This document shows positions 6,290 to 13,150 of a stretch of DNA of 15,285 nucleotides, in pieces. Each line of letters starts with the position of its first letter. Within the stretch, counting starts at the first letter, position 1. Made by a program: the position numbers and the translations under genes. Source of the DNA: CBFGWV01 sp965652545 (GTDB lineage Bacteria; Pseudomonadota; Gammaproteobacteria; Competibacterales; Competibacteraceae); assembly GCA_965652545.1 (NCBI GenBank), contig CBFGWV010000098.1, positions 1 to 15,285 on the forward strand. The letters are read 5' to 3'. A model generated the notes under the pieces. The model made no database searches, was not told the origin of the DNA, and saw nothing but the letters and a program-made list of their open reading frames with translations.

Positions 6290-6982
6290 TCAGGGGCGGC
6301 GATTCGCATTGTGTGCGGGATGGGCGCTTTCAGGGTCAGGCGCAAGGGTCCGGTGCTCCTTCAGGTGTGCGGCCGCGTCGATGCCGGTTTTCAGCACCAG
6401 CAGTAGAATCAGCGCCCACAAGGGCGACCCCAGAAACATGGCCAGCGCACCGCCGGCGAGTATCGTCACGTGCAGTACGGCCACCCGGGCATACGGCTTG
6501 GACATCAGCGTCCGCAGCTCGGTGTGGCGGTATTCCTGACCAAGGAGGTAATTCCAGACAAACGAAAACCCATGACTGGCGGCCAATGCGAGCGCGGGAA
6601 CCCACAAATGCAAGGCATCCACCACGCGCAAGGCCGCCGCGGGCATGGCCAGCAGGTCGACGCCGTCGGCCAGAGCCTGCACCGCCGGGTCGCCGAATAG
6701 CGCAAATACAAAGACCCCATGCCCCAGAGTGAACATGCCGTAATGGACACAGAAGAACGGGACGAAGAACAGCTTGCGCCCCCAGCTTGCGCCATCGCCG
6801 GGCCTCGCGCACACCATGCGGGCCACGTTCAGCACCCCGACGATGACGTTCTCCAGCCAGAACAGAAACAAGATGGGAAACACCGCCCACCCCTGTGCCA
6901 GCACCCCCCACAACACTACGGCGTTAGCGGCCACCAGCACCAGCAGGGAGACCCGTCGCGACACCCCCGCCGGGGCCGTCAT
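6290..6982 (-). CDS. DUF6498-type polytopic membrane protein
   Basis: A 230-residue hydrophobic protein of unknown function. About five or six membrane segments are visible: near 11-30, 33-51, 71-96, 125-147, 166-184 and 187-203. The patterns FPILFLFWLENVIVGVLNVARM (35-56) and KLFFVPFFCVHYGMFTLGHGVFVFALFG (70-97) are the recognisable core of the DUF6498 family. Conserved polar residues inside the membrane (E44, N45, H80, H88) hint at a channel, cofactor or metal role, but nothing is established. The start codon overlaps the stop of the DUF2726 gene by 4 nt (ATGA), so the two are probably coupled. The stop TGA (6290-6292, minus strand) falls in the flank of the REP element, suggesting the C-terminal tail was shaped by the insertion. 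Confidence 0.75.
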   Translation of the reverse strand: MTAPAGVSRRVSLLVLVAANAVVLWGVLAQGWAVFPILFLFWLENVIVGVLNVARMVCARPGDGASWGRKLFFVPFFCVHYGMFTLGHGVFVFALFGDPAVQALADGVDLLAMPAAALRVVDALHLWVPALALAASHGFSFVWNYLLGQEYRHTELRTLMSKPYARVAVLHVTILAGGALAMFLGSPLWALILLLVLKTGIDAAAHLKEHRTLAPDPESAHPAHNANRRP

Positions 6983-7497
6983 GCCACCGCCTCGTCCAGC
7001 TTCGCCGGCAACAAATCATCGAGCATCGCCAGCAAGGCCTCCGGGTCGTACGCATCCTGCGTGGGTACGTGGAGTATAGGAATGCCCGCGGAGAGCATCA
7101 CGCTGTCGACAAAGGCATCACGCGCCTGGCGGTCCGGCCGCTCATGGGAGCGGTCGTCCAGCTCCACCGCACAGATGATGGCGCAGGTCTCTGGCTCGGC
7201 GATGACATAGTCCACATGCTTGCAGGCAATGGGGTTGAACGCCCGCAGAAAGAACTTACGCGGCACCTCGTCGCTGACTTTGACCAGATCGGCCAGGCGC
7301 ACCTTGGCGTACACCCGCGCCCGGCCATCGACGACCGCCTCCAGCGCTGCCAGGAAGAACAACTCCGAGGCGGTGAACAAGCTGTCGTGGCGCGCGTACG
7401 GCCGCCGCGGACGCTGCCACCAGATCAACCACGCCAGGATCAGCCCCAGCACGACCGCGCCAACGGCCAGCCATGCCGCCAGCGGCCAGTCACCCAT
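6979..7497 (-). CDS. DUF2726 domain protein, membrane-anchored
   Basis: A 172-residue protein with an N-terminal membrane helix (about 6-27) followed by RPRRPY and a soluble DUF2726 domain. The domain shows the family pattern: FTASELFFLAALEAVV (41-56), VYAKVRLADLV (62-72), VDYVIAEPETCAIICAVELDDRSH (95-118), then RQARDAFVD (123-131) and AGIPILHVP (137-145). D96 with E112-L-D resembles a PD-(D/E)xK nuclease-like core and relatives are often found with DNA-related domains, but catalytic activity is unproven. The frame is open to 7548; I chose the ATG at 7497, which places the membrane helix at the N-terminus. A GTG at 7503 is an alternative, and neither has a clear ribosome site. It overlaps the DUF6498 gene by 4 nt and lies 77 nt downstream of pncB on the same strand. 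Confidence 0.75.
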   Translation of the reverse strand: MGDWPLAAWLAVGAVVLGLILAWLIWWQRPRRPYARHDSLFTASELFFLAALEAVVDGRARVYAKVRLADLVKVSDEVPRKFFLRAFNPIACKHVDYVIAEPETCAIICAVELDDRSHERPDRQARDAFVDSVMLSAGIPILHVPTQDAYDPEALLAMLDDLLPAKLDEAVA

Positions 7498-7574
7498 TGT
7501 CACGCACCGTCGAAACCTCGCCGTATCGGGCGCGCCATACAAAACCAAACAGAGTGTGCTTGCAAGCGGTCCTC

Positions 7575-8906
7575 TCAGAACCGCCGGTCCACCTCGGCGG
7601 CCAGCCGAACCAGCGAATCGGCCACCTGCACCGGATAATCCACCGACTCCAGCCGACGCATAGCCGCTGGAAGCCGTGCCAGACTGTCTGTTGCCCGCGC
7701 GCGAATTTCAGCAAGCGTGGGCGCGGGCCGCAGCCGCTGGCCATTACTCAGCACCTGTTCGACCAGCATTTGCCCCGGCTGGTCGTCGTCTTCGGTGGAC
7801 AGCACATCGCAGACCATGGTCCCAGCGTCGTCGAATCGACGCCATACCTGCTTGCGGCCGGGCCAGGTCGCCTTGCCTGCGGAGCGCTTACGCCGCGCCT
7901 GACCGGCGTACTCCTCCAGCTTGTAGGCGCAATCCAGGGCGGGCGCGTCGTATGAGGTGGTCAGGCTGGTGCCGATGCCGTACCCGTCGATCGGGGCGCC
8001 AGCGCGCTCCAGTGCTTGCAACGCGTATTCATCGAGACCGCCGCTGGCGAAGACGATCACATCGCTCAGCCCACCCTCATCGAGAATGCGCCGGACCTTT
8101 ACCGACAAATCGCCCAGATCGCCGCTGTCGAGGCGCACGCCGTGAATCCGGATACCCTCGGCGGCAAGCCTCGCGGCCAGATCGACCACCTTGTGGGCGG
8201 CCTTTTCAGTGTCATAGGTATCGATCAGCAGCACCAGATTATCGGGCCGCGAGCGGGCAAAATGCTCGAACGCGCTGGTTTCATCCTCGTGCACCTGAAC
8301 GAATGAATGCGCCATGGTCCCGCGCAGCGGAATACCGTAGCGCTGGCCCGCCGGAACGGTGGCCGTGGCAGCGAACCCGGCAATGTAGCTGGCGCGAGCC
8401 GCGCACAAGCCGGCCTCGCCGCCATGCGCACGGCGCAGGCCGAAGTCCACCAGCGCCTTGCCCGGTGCTGCCAGCACCATGCGGGCGGCCTTGGAGGCGA
8501 TCAACGATGCGTAGTGCAGCAGATTGATCACTCGCGTCTCGATCAACTGCGCCACCGGCAGCGGTGCGGTAATGCGCACGATCGGCTCGTCGGCAAAAAA
8601 CACCGTGCCCTCGGGCATCGCATGTACATCACCGGTGAACCGCAGATCGGCGAGATAGTCCAGGACGGCCTTGTCGAACCGCCCCGTTCCCGCCAGCCAG
8701 TCGAGGTCCTCGGCATCGGTGCGCAGCCCTTGAAGCCAGTCGATCACCTGTTCGAGGCCTGCCGCCATGAGGAAGCCGCGTTGCCGCGGCAAGCGGCGGA
8801 CAAAGAACTCGAACACGGCGGTTTGCGTCTGGTCGCGATCCAGGTACGCCTGGAGCATATTGAGCTGGTAAAGGTCGGTAAGCAGTGGGCTGGCAGTCGA
8901 ATCCAC
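7575..8906 (-). CDS. pncB: nicotinate phosphoribosyltransferase
   Basis: A 443-residue enzyme that joins nicotinate and PRPP, with ATP, to give nicotinate mononucleotide in the Preiss-Handler NAD salvage route. The N-terminus SPLLTDLYQLNMLQAYLD (6-23) is typical. Other signatures are VDFGLRRAHGGEAG (153-166), GTMAHSFVQVHEDE (197-210) with H200 aligned to the autophosphorylated histidine, DTYDTEKA (229-236), GVRLDSGDLGDL (256-267), FASGGLDEY (286-294) and YGIGTSLTTSYDAP (309-322). The frame is open to an ATG at 8981, but a GTG at 8906 preceded by GGGGAGA at a spacing of about 7-8 nt gives the family-like N-terminus, so I chose GTG. It is divergent from the PRPP synthetase-like gene, which would supply its co-substrate. 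Confidence 0.93.
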   Translation of the reverse strand: MDSTASPLLTDLYQLNMLQAYLDRDQTQTAVFEFFVRRLPRQRGFLMAAGLEQVIDWLQGLRTDAEDLDWLAGTGRFDKAVLDYLADLRFTGDVHAMPEGTVFFADEPIVRITAPLPVAQLIETRVINLLHYASLIASKAARMVLAAPGKALVDFGLRRAHGGEAGLCAARASYIAGFAATATVPAGQRYGIPLRGTMAHSFVQVHEDETSAFEHFARSRPDNLVLLIDTYDTEKAAHKVVDLAARLAAEGIRIHGVRLDSGDLGDLSVKVRRILDEGGLSDVIVFASGGLDEYALQALERAGAPIDGYGIGTSLTTSYDAPALDCAYKLEEYAGQARRKRSAGKATWPGRKQVWRRFDDAGTMVCDVLSTEDDDQPGQMLVEQVLSNGQRLRPAPTLAEIRARATDSLARLPAAMRRLESVDYPVQVADSLVRLAAEVDRRF

Positions 8907-8974
8907 CGGGTTTTCTCCCCACGACACATCATGCCGGCAGTGTGGCGTATCCGGCACGCCGTCGTCACGGACGC

Positions 8975-9003
8975 TCTGCAAGTCGGGTGCCGACGGTTAT
9001 GAT
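8975..9003 (+). promoter_or_regulatory. possible sigma-70 promoter for the PRPP synthetase gene
   Basis: A good -10 hexamer TATGAT (8998-9003) lies 17 nt after a poor -35 TCTGCA (8975-8980). The predicted start near 9010 leaves a leader of about 38 nt. The -35 is weak, so this is a tentative call. Confidence 0.3.
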
Positions 9004-9047
9004 CCGCTGGTCGCCGCAACGGCCCATACAATGAACACAGGCAGCCC

Positions 9048-10061
9048 ATGACAAGAAAAGACATCACCCCGGATACGCCGCCCGACGAGCGCCTGCGGGT
9101 ATTCGCATTGCACGGCAGCGACACCCTGGGCAAGGCGGTCTGCTCGGCCCTTGGAGTCGCCCCGGCGGCGCACGAGGAGCGCAACTTCGAGGACGGCGAG
9201 CACAAGACCCGCTCGCTGGCCACCGTTGCCGGCTGCGATGTCTATGTGCTGCACAGCCTGCATGGCACAGAACACACCAGCGGCAACGACAGGCTGTGCC
9301 GGCTGCTGTTCTTCATTGGCGCCTTGAAGGACGCCGGCGCCGCACGCGTCACTGCTGTCGCTCCGTACCTGTGCTACGGTCGCAAGGACCGCCGCACCAA
9401 GGCCCACGACCCGGTGATCACCCGCTATTTGGCGGCCTTGTTCGAAGCGGTGGGTACCGATGGCATCGTGACACTGGAACCGCACAACGATGCGGCCTAC
9501 GAGAACGCCTTCCGCTGCCGCACCACAGCGCTCACGGCCATGCCCTTGTTCGTCGACCACGTGCGCGCACTGCCCGATGAGCCCTGGTGCGTCGTTTCAC
9601 CCGATGCTGGCGGCACCAAGCGGGCCGAGGCGTTCCGCCAGCAGTTGGAGGTCGCGCTGGGGCGGCCGATCGGCAATGCCTTTGCCGAGAAATACCGCTC
9701 CTCCGACACCGTATCGGGCAACCTCTTCGTCGGCGATGTAAAGGGTGCGACGGCCTTGCTTATCGACGATATGATCAGCACCGGCGGCACCCTGCTGCGC
9801 GCCGCCCAGGCCGCGCGACGTGCCGGGGCGCGCCGGGTGCTGGCGCTGGCCACCCATGGGTTGTTCAGTGCCGATGCAGCCAGCGTGCTGGCGGACCCGG
9901 CGATCGACCGCATCTTCATCACCGACACGGTGACCGAGCTTCGCCTGCCGCCGGGACCGGCACGCGATAAGATCAATGTGATCTCCGCAGCGCCCTTGCT
10001 TGCCGAGACCATCTCGCGGCTGCACCGGCACCGGTCGTTGGAGGACTTACAGGTCTACTGA
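9048..10061 (+). CDS. prs: divergent ribose-phosphate pyrophosphokinase (PRPP synthetase)
   Basis: A 337-residue enzyme that makes PRPP from ribose-5-phosphate and ATP. Two type-I phosphoribosyltransferase-like halves are present. The catalytic loop appears as APYLCYGRKDRRTKAHDPVI (105-124), equivalent to the PYFGYARQDRK region. TLEPHNDAAYENAF (142-155) replaces the usual DLHAEQIQGFF segment. The PRPP/ribose-phosphate loop is LLIDDMISTGGTLL (237-250), and SPDAGGTKRAEAF (184-196) corresponds to the SPDxGGxxRA motif. Length is slightly above the normal 310-320 aa. These differences place it apart from the housekeeping Prs, so it is probably a paralogue dedicated to NAD salvage with the divergent pncB. 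The ribosome site is weak (AGGCAG). The symbol marks the family and does not imply orthology with the essential prs. Confidence 0.88.
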   Translation: MTRKDITPDTPPDERLRVFALHGSDTLGKAVCSALGVAPAAHEERNFEDGEHKTRSLATVAGCDVYVLHSLHGTEHTSGNDRLCRLLFFIGALKDAGAARVTAVAPYLCYGRKDRRTKAHDPVITRYLAALFEAVGTDGIVTLEPHNDAAYENAFRCRTTALTAMPLFVDHVRALPDEPWCVVSPDAGGTKRAEAFRQQLEVALGRPIGNAFAEKYRSSDTVSGNLFVGDVKGATALLIDDMISTGGTLLRAAQAARRAGARRVLALATHGLFSADAASVLADPAIDRIFITDTVTELRLPPGPARDKINVISAAPLLAETISRLHRHRSLEDLQVY

Positions 10062-10130
10062 TCACCCCTGACGGGAATCTGCGTCGCAGACGCGTTGTCC
10101 GAGTGAGGGAGTCATCCGGAGGTATCGACC

Positions 10131-10772
10131 ATGCCGTTCACAGACCGCCGCGACGCCGGCCGCAGGCTTGCCAAAGTGCTGCTCGACTATCGCAGACGCA
10201 AACCGGTGATCCTGGCACTACCGCGCGGCGGCGTGCCGGTAGCCGCCGAAATCGCCGATGCGCTGGCAGCACCCTTGGACCTGCTCATCGTGCGCAAGAT
10301 CGGCGTGCCGTTTCAGCCGGAGCTCGCCATGGGCGCGGTGGTGGACGGCGAGGCGCCCATCATCGTGCGCAATGAGGAGGTCGTCGCACTCAGCGGCGTC
10401 TCGGAGGCGAGCTTTCAGCGCGTTTGCCAGCACGAGCTCGCGGAGATCGAACGCCGACGTAAGCGCTACATCGGCGATCGTCCGCGGGCGGACATTGACG
10501 GTCGCGTCGTCATTGTCGTCGATGACGGTATCGCCACCGGCGCGACCACCAAGGCCGCGTTGCGCGCCCTTCGCCAACGCAGCCCGGAAGCCCTTGTCCT
10601 GGCCGTTCCAGTGGCACCGACCGACACCCTCGCCCGGCTCGAACCGGAGGTCGACCACCTCGTCTGCCTTGAACACCACCGCGATTTCGCCGCGATCGGC
10701 TATTACTACCAGGACTTCAGCCAGACCACCGATGAGGAGGTCATCGATCTGCTGGCTGCACATCCATGTTGA
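10131..10772 (+). CDS. phosphoribosyltransferase-family protein (COG1926 type)
   Basis: A 213-residue type-I phosphoribosyltransferase-fold protein. The early motif ILALPRGGVPVAAEIADAL (27-45) and LLIVRKIGVPFQPELAMGAV (51-70) are typical of the COG1926 group. The PRPP-binding loop is VVIVVDDGIATGATTKAAL (126-144), and the C-terminal EHHRDFAAIGYYYQDFSQTTDEEV (181-204) is also characteristic. The nucleobase or other acceptor is unknown; some relatives are fused to dienelactone hydrolase domains, but that domain is absent here. A clear ribosome site CGGAGG (10117-10122) sits 8 nt before the ATG. It follows the PRPP synthetase gene by 69 nt on the same strand, so the pair may form an operon in which one product makes PRPP and the other uses or hydrolyses it. 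Confidence 0.88.
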   Translation: MPFTDRRDAGRRLAKVLLDYRRRKPVILALPRGGVPVAAEIADALAAPLDLLIVRKIGVPFQPELAMGAVVDGEAPIIVRNEEVVALSGVSEASFQRVCQHELAEIERRRKRYIGDRPRADIDGRVVIVVDDGIATGATTKAALRALRQRSPEALVLAVPVAPTDTLARLEPEVDHLVCLEHHRDFAAIGYYYQDFSQTTDEEVIDLLAAHPC

Positions 10773-10788
10773 GCGATGAAGGAGGCGC

Positions 10789-11361
10789 TCAGGCGCCGGC
10801 ACCCAACGCGACATCCTCGTAGATGGCCGCCATCGGCAGAGTCAGGTCGATACTGGAGAGTTCCACGGCCTCCGCGGCGCCATAGACGCGCTTTTCCCAA
10901 CCATCGGGCATCCGCCGATACACCGTTACCAGCCGCTGCGCCTGCTGTACCAGTACGTAATCCTGCAACCCGGGCACATGCTGATAGGCCAGGCGCTTAA
11001 ACTCACGATCCCGCGATTCGGTGCTGGCGGACAGCACCTCGACCAGCAGACACGCGTCATCGAGCGCATAGCGATCTGTGCGAGCGGGTTCATCGCCACA
11101 ATGAATCAGCACATCCGGATAGAAAAAGCAGTTGGCGGCCTCGACCTGGAGCTTCATATCGCCCATGTAAGCACGGCATGGCGTGCCGCGCAGATGCGTG
11201 CGGAAAGCTGTGAACAGGTTACCCGCTATAACGTTGTGCGCCTCACTGGCACCGGTCATGGCGACGATCTCGCCGTCGAGGTATTCGTGGCGCTGCTCGC
11301 CGTCGTTCTCGCGGGTCAGATATTCGGCAACGCTGAAATGCGTGATCCTGGTCGCGTGCAT
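10789..11361 (-). CDS. Uma2/DUF820 family protein (PD-(D/E)xK nuclease fold)
   Basis: A 190-residue single-domain protein beginning MHATRITHFSVAEYLTREND. The family pattern is complete: RHEYLDGEIVAMTGASEAHNVIAGNLFTAF (24-53), PDVLIHC (82-88), LLVEVLSASTESRDREFKRLAYQHVPGLQDYVLV (105-138). D83, E108 and K122 would form the restriction-endonuclease-like core. Uma2 proteins are abundant in cyanobacteria and scattered elsewhere; some are linked to mobile DNA, but the cellular role is unknown. The frame is open to 11433; I chose the ATG at 11361 because it gives the family N-terminus, with a GGGGCGG purine-rich stretch 4 nt upstream. It is convergent with the phosphoribosyltransferase gene (16 nt between stops) and is probably a single-gene unit. 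Confidence 0.88.
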   Translation of the reverse strand: MHATRITHFSVAEYLTRENDGEQRHEYLDGEIVAMTGASEAHNVIAGNLFTAFRTHLRGTPCRAYMGDMKLQVEAANCFFYPDVLIHCGDEPARTDRYALDDACLLVEVLSASTESRDREFKRLAYQHVPGLQDYVLVQQAQRLVTVYRRMPDGWEKRVYGAAEAVELSSIDLTLPMAAIYEDVALGAGA

Positions 11362-11393
11362 GGTACCGCCCCGTAGAGTGGGACAAAGCCTGG

Positions 11394-11399
11394 ATTGTA
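11394..11399 (-). promoter_or_regulatory. possible -10 element for the Uma2 gene
   Basis: TACAAT on the minus strand is a good -10 hexamer and would place the start about 26 nt before the chosen ATG. No convincing -35 lies 16-18 nt upstream. Confidence 0.28.
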
Positions 11400-11543
11400 A
11401 CAGGGCCACTGGCGGCCGGCCCCGCTGCGGCACGCCGCTTGCACAAATCCATGTCGTCGTGACGTAAGCGCGACGCTATCGCATGGCCATATCCATCCGC
11501 TAGAGTCGACCCACCCTTTCGTATGTGTTCCATCAGGATTGTC

Positions 11544-12857
11544 ATGCCAACCTCCTCACCCGCCACGCAGTGGGCCGTGCCCGGTGTCAGCGATCACCCG
11601 CTGCGCGAGGTGCTGACCAACGAGATCCACGCCCGCGAGCCGCTGGCGCTGGCGGCACCGTTGAAGGTGTCGCACCTGGCGCTGCTCTCGGGCGAGGACG
11701 GGCGGGCGAGTGATCGGGCGCATGTCGCCGCCTTGTGTCGGCGCTTCGGTGCCGCCGAACCGGGGCCGGAGGACACGATGTGGGCGGTGGATTGCGGGCC
11801 GTTCCTGCTCAGTTGGGAGCGGCACACGGAGTTTTCTGGGTTCACGTTCATTCGCCAGCAGGCTTTCGATGAACCGTTCCGCCACCCGGTGATCGAGGCA
11901 GTGCCCAAGGACTGGCTGGCTACGCTGACCGGGCCGGTGCTGGTTGCGGTACATCTGGCGCTGGAGCCGGCCTCGGCCGCGCCGCGGCGGGCGGAGTTGC
12001 TCAACGCGCAGTTTGCGTCCAACAACATCGCCGCCAGCGCGGTGGCCGGCGGGGCGGCGACGGTGTGGACGGACTTCCGCCTGCAAGGCGATGGCTTCAT
12101 CCGCCTGTTGGTGCGCGATGCCGGCCTCTCCGGCCGCCAGGCCGGGCGTGTGGTGCAGCGTCTGCTGGAGATCGAGACGTACCGCATCATGGCCTTGCTG
12201 GGCTTCCCGCTGGCGCGGGGGTTCTCGCGTGAGGTCACACGTACCGATGAAGAACTGGCGGCGATCACGCAGGAGATGAGCGAGGGCCCCGGCGAGGCGG
12301 ATCAGCACGGCTTGCTGGAGCGCCTGACGGCGTTGGCCGCCCAGATCGAGCGCATTGCGGCGGCGACGAATTACCGTTTTGGTGCATCGCGGGCGTACAA
12401 CACGCTGGTGCACCGTCGGCTGGAGGAGTTGCGCGAGGAGCGGGTGGACGGGTATCCGACGCTGGGGGAGTTTCTCAATCGGCGGCTGGCCCCTGCCATG
12501 CACACCTGCGAGTCGCTGCGGGACCGGCTGGAGGTGCTGTCCAAACGCGTGTCGCGTGCGGCGAATCTGTTGCGTACGCGGGTGGATTTGATTCTTGAGC
12601 GGCAGAACCAGGATTTGCTGCGTTCGATGGACCGGCGGGCGGATTTGCAGGTGCGCTTACAGCAGACGGTCGAGGGTCTGTCGGTGGTGGTGTTGTCGTA
12701 CTACCTGGTGGGTTTGACCGGTTATGCGTTCAAGGGATTGAAGTCACTGGGGGTGCCGGTGAATCCGGATCTGGCGACGGGGCTGGCGTTGCCGTTGGTG
12801 GTGGGGTTGGTGTGGTGGGGGACGCATCGACTGCGGCATCGGGTCACGCGGCGTTGA
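11544..12857 (+). CDS. DUF3422 family protein
   Basis: A 437-residue protein of unknown function. The N-terminus has the family signature SDHPLREVLTNEIHAREPLAL (16-36). A long helical, probably coiled-coil, region follows (about 240-375; LTALAAQIERIAAATNYRFGASRAYNTLVHRRLEELREERVDGYPTLGEFLNRRLAPAMHTC is its most conserved part). Two membrane helices lie at the C-terminus (about 379-396 and 411-428), ending in a basic tail, RLRHRVTRR. This architecture resembles a membrane-anchored coiled-coil protein, with some likeness to CorA-type layouts, but I do not assign transport. An earlier ATG at 11523 lacks a ribosome site, whereas 11544 has AGGA at a spacing of 5 nt. It diverges from the Uma2 gene and ends 293 nt before ureD. 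Confidence 0.85.
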   Translation: MPTSSPATQWAVPGVSDHPLREVLTNEIHAREPLALAAPLKVSHLALLSGEDGRASDRAHVAALCRRFGAAEPGPEDTMWAVDCGPFLLSWERHTEFSGFTFIRQQAFDEPFRHPVIEAVPKDWLATLTGPVLVAVHLALEPASAAPRRAELLNAQFASNNIAASAVAGGAATVWTDFRLQGDGFIRLLVRDAGLSGRQAGRVVQRLLEIETYRIMALLGFPLARGFSREVTRTDEELAAITQEMSEGPGEADQHGLLERLTALAAQIERIAAATNYRFGASRAYNTLVHRRLEELREERVDGYPTLGEFLNRRLAPAMHTCESLRDRLEVLSKRVSRAANLLRTRVDLILERQNQDLLRSMDRRADLQVRLQQTVEGLSVVVLSYYLVGLTGYAFKGLKSLGVPVNPDLATGLALPLVVGLVWWGTHRLRHRVTRR

Positions 12858-12906
12858 TGCACGGGTTTGAGGCAGTGGAATGATGTTCCTGCATTGCTTT
12901 GGTGCG
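12858..12906. promoter_or_regulatory. two tandem NtrC-like sites upstream of the urease operon
   Basis: TGCACG-GGTTT-GAGGCA (12858-12874) and TGCATT-GCTTT-GGTGCG (12890-12906) each match 9 of the 12 defined bases of TGCACC-N5-GGTGCA. Their centres are 32 bp apart, about three helical turns, the same spacing as the paired strong NtrC sites at glnA. They lie about 250-285 bp upstream of the predicted ureD start. The matches are imperfect, so the call is tentative. Confidence 0.4.
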
Positions 12907-12949
12907 GTAGCGGCTTGGGCTGCGGAAACCCTCCCGGTGCTGGGAAACC

Positions 12950-13063
12950 GCCTTTGGGTGTGGGTGGGCTGTGGTCAGACGCGCTGTGAATACCTCCCTG
13001 TACGCTCGACGGCAGCATCCATGCTGCCGACGGTCTGACCACAGCCCACCCACACCCAAAGGC
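12950..13063. repeat. 114-bp element with 31-bp perfect inverted arms
   Basis: Arms at 12950-12980 and 13033-13063 are perfect reverse complements over 31 bp (GCCTTTGGGTGTGGG... at the left). The 52-nt interior (12981-13032) contains its own hairpin, CGGCAGCAT-CC-ATGCTGCCG (13010-13029). There is no coding capacity and no clear target duplication, so it could be a miniature palindromic (REP- or MITE-like) element, or a very strong terminator-like structure after the DUF3422 gene. It lies 60 bp upstream of the urease sigma-54 promoter. Confidence 0.85.
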
Positions 13064-13123
13064 TCACTTCGGTGGCGCGTCGTCTTGGTGGCGCCTGTTG
13101 GTGACGTGTGATCTGGCCAGCCT

Positions 13124-13139
13124 TGGCACTTGGCTTGCT
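13124..13139 (+). promoter_or_regulatory. sigma-54 promoter of the urease operon
   Basis: TGGCACTTGGCTTGCT is an exact match to TGGCAC-N5-TTGCW, with GG-N10-GC spacing. The predicted transcription start is at about 13149-13150, directly before the ureD ATG. Sigma-54 control fits nitrogen-regulated urease expression through NtrC, as known in several enteric and other proteobacteria. Confidence 0.82.
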
Positions 13140-13150
13140 AGATTCGTTTC

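Noticed and set aside
7558..7566. GCTTGCAAGC palindrome after pncB as a terminator
   Set aside because: It is a 10-bp palindrome without a loop or adjacent T-run, too short to act as a terminator.
8307..9002. Plus-strand frame of 231 codons opposite pncB
   Set aside because: Antisense to pncB, with no recognisable domain.
11556..12503. Minus-strand open frame of 315 codons opposite the DUF3422 gene
   Set aside because: It is antisense to a recognisable gene, with an arginine/glutamine-rich composition and no motif; treated as a shadow.
12844..13059. Short minus-strand frames through the 31-bp inverted repeat
   Set aside because: The frames are generated by palindromic DNA and have no start signal or recognisable product.
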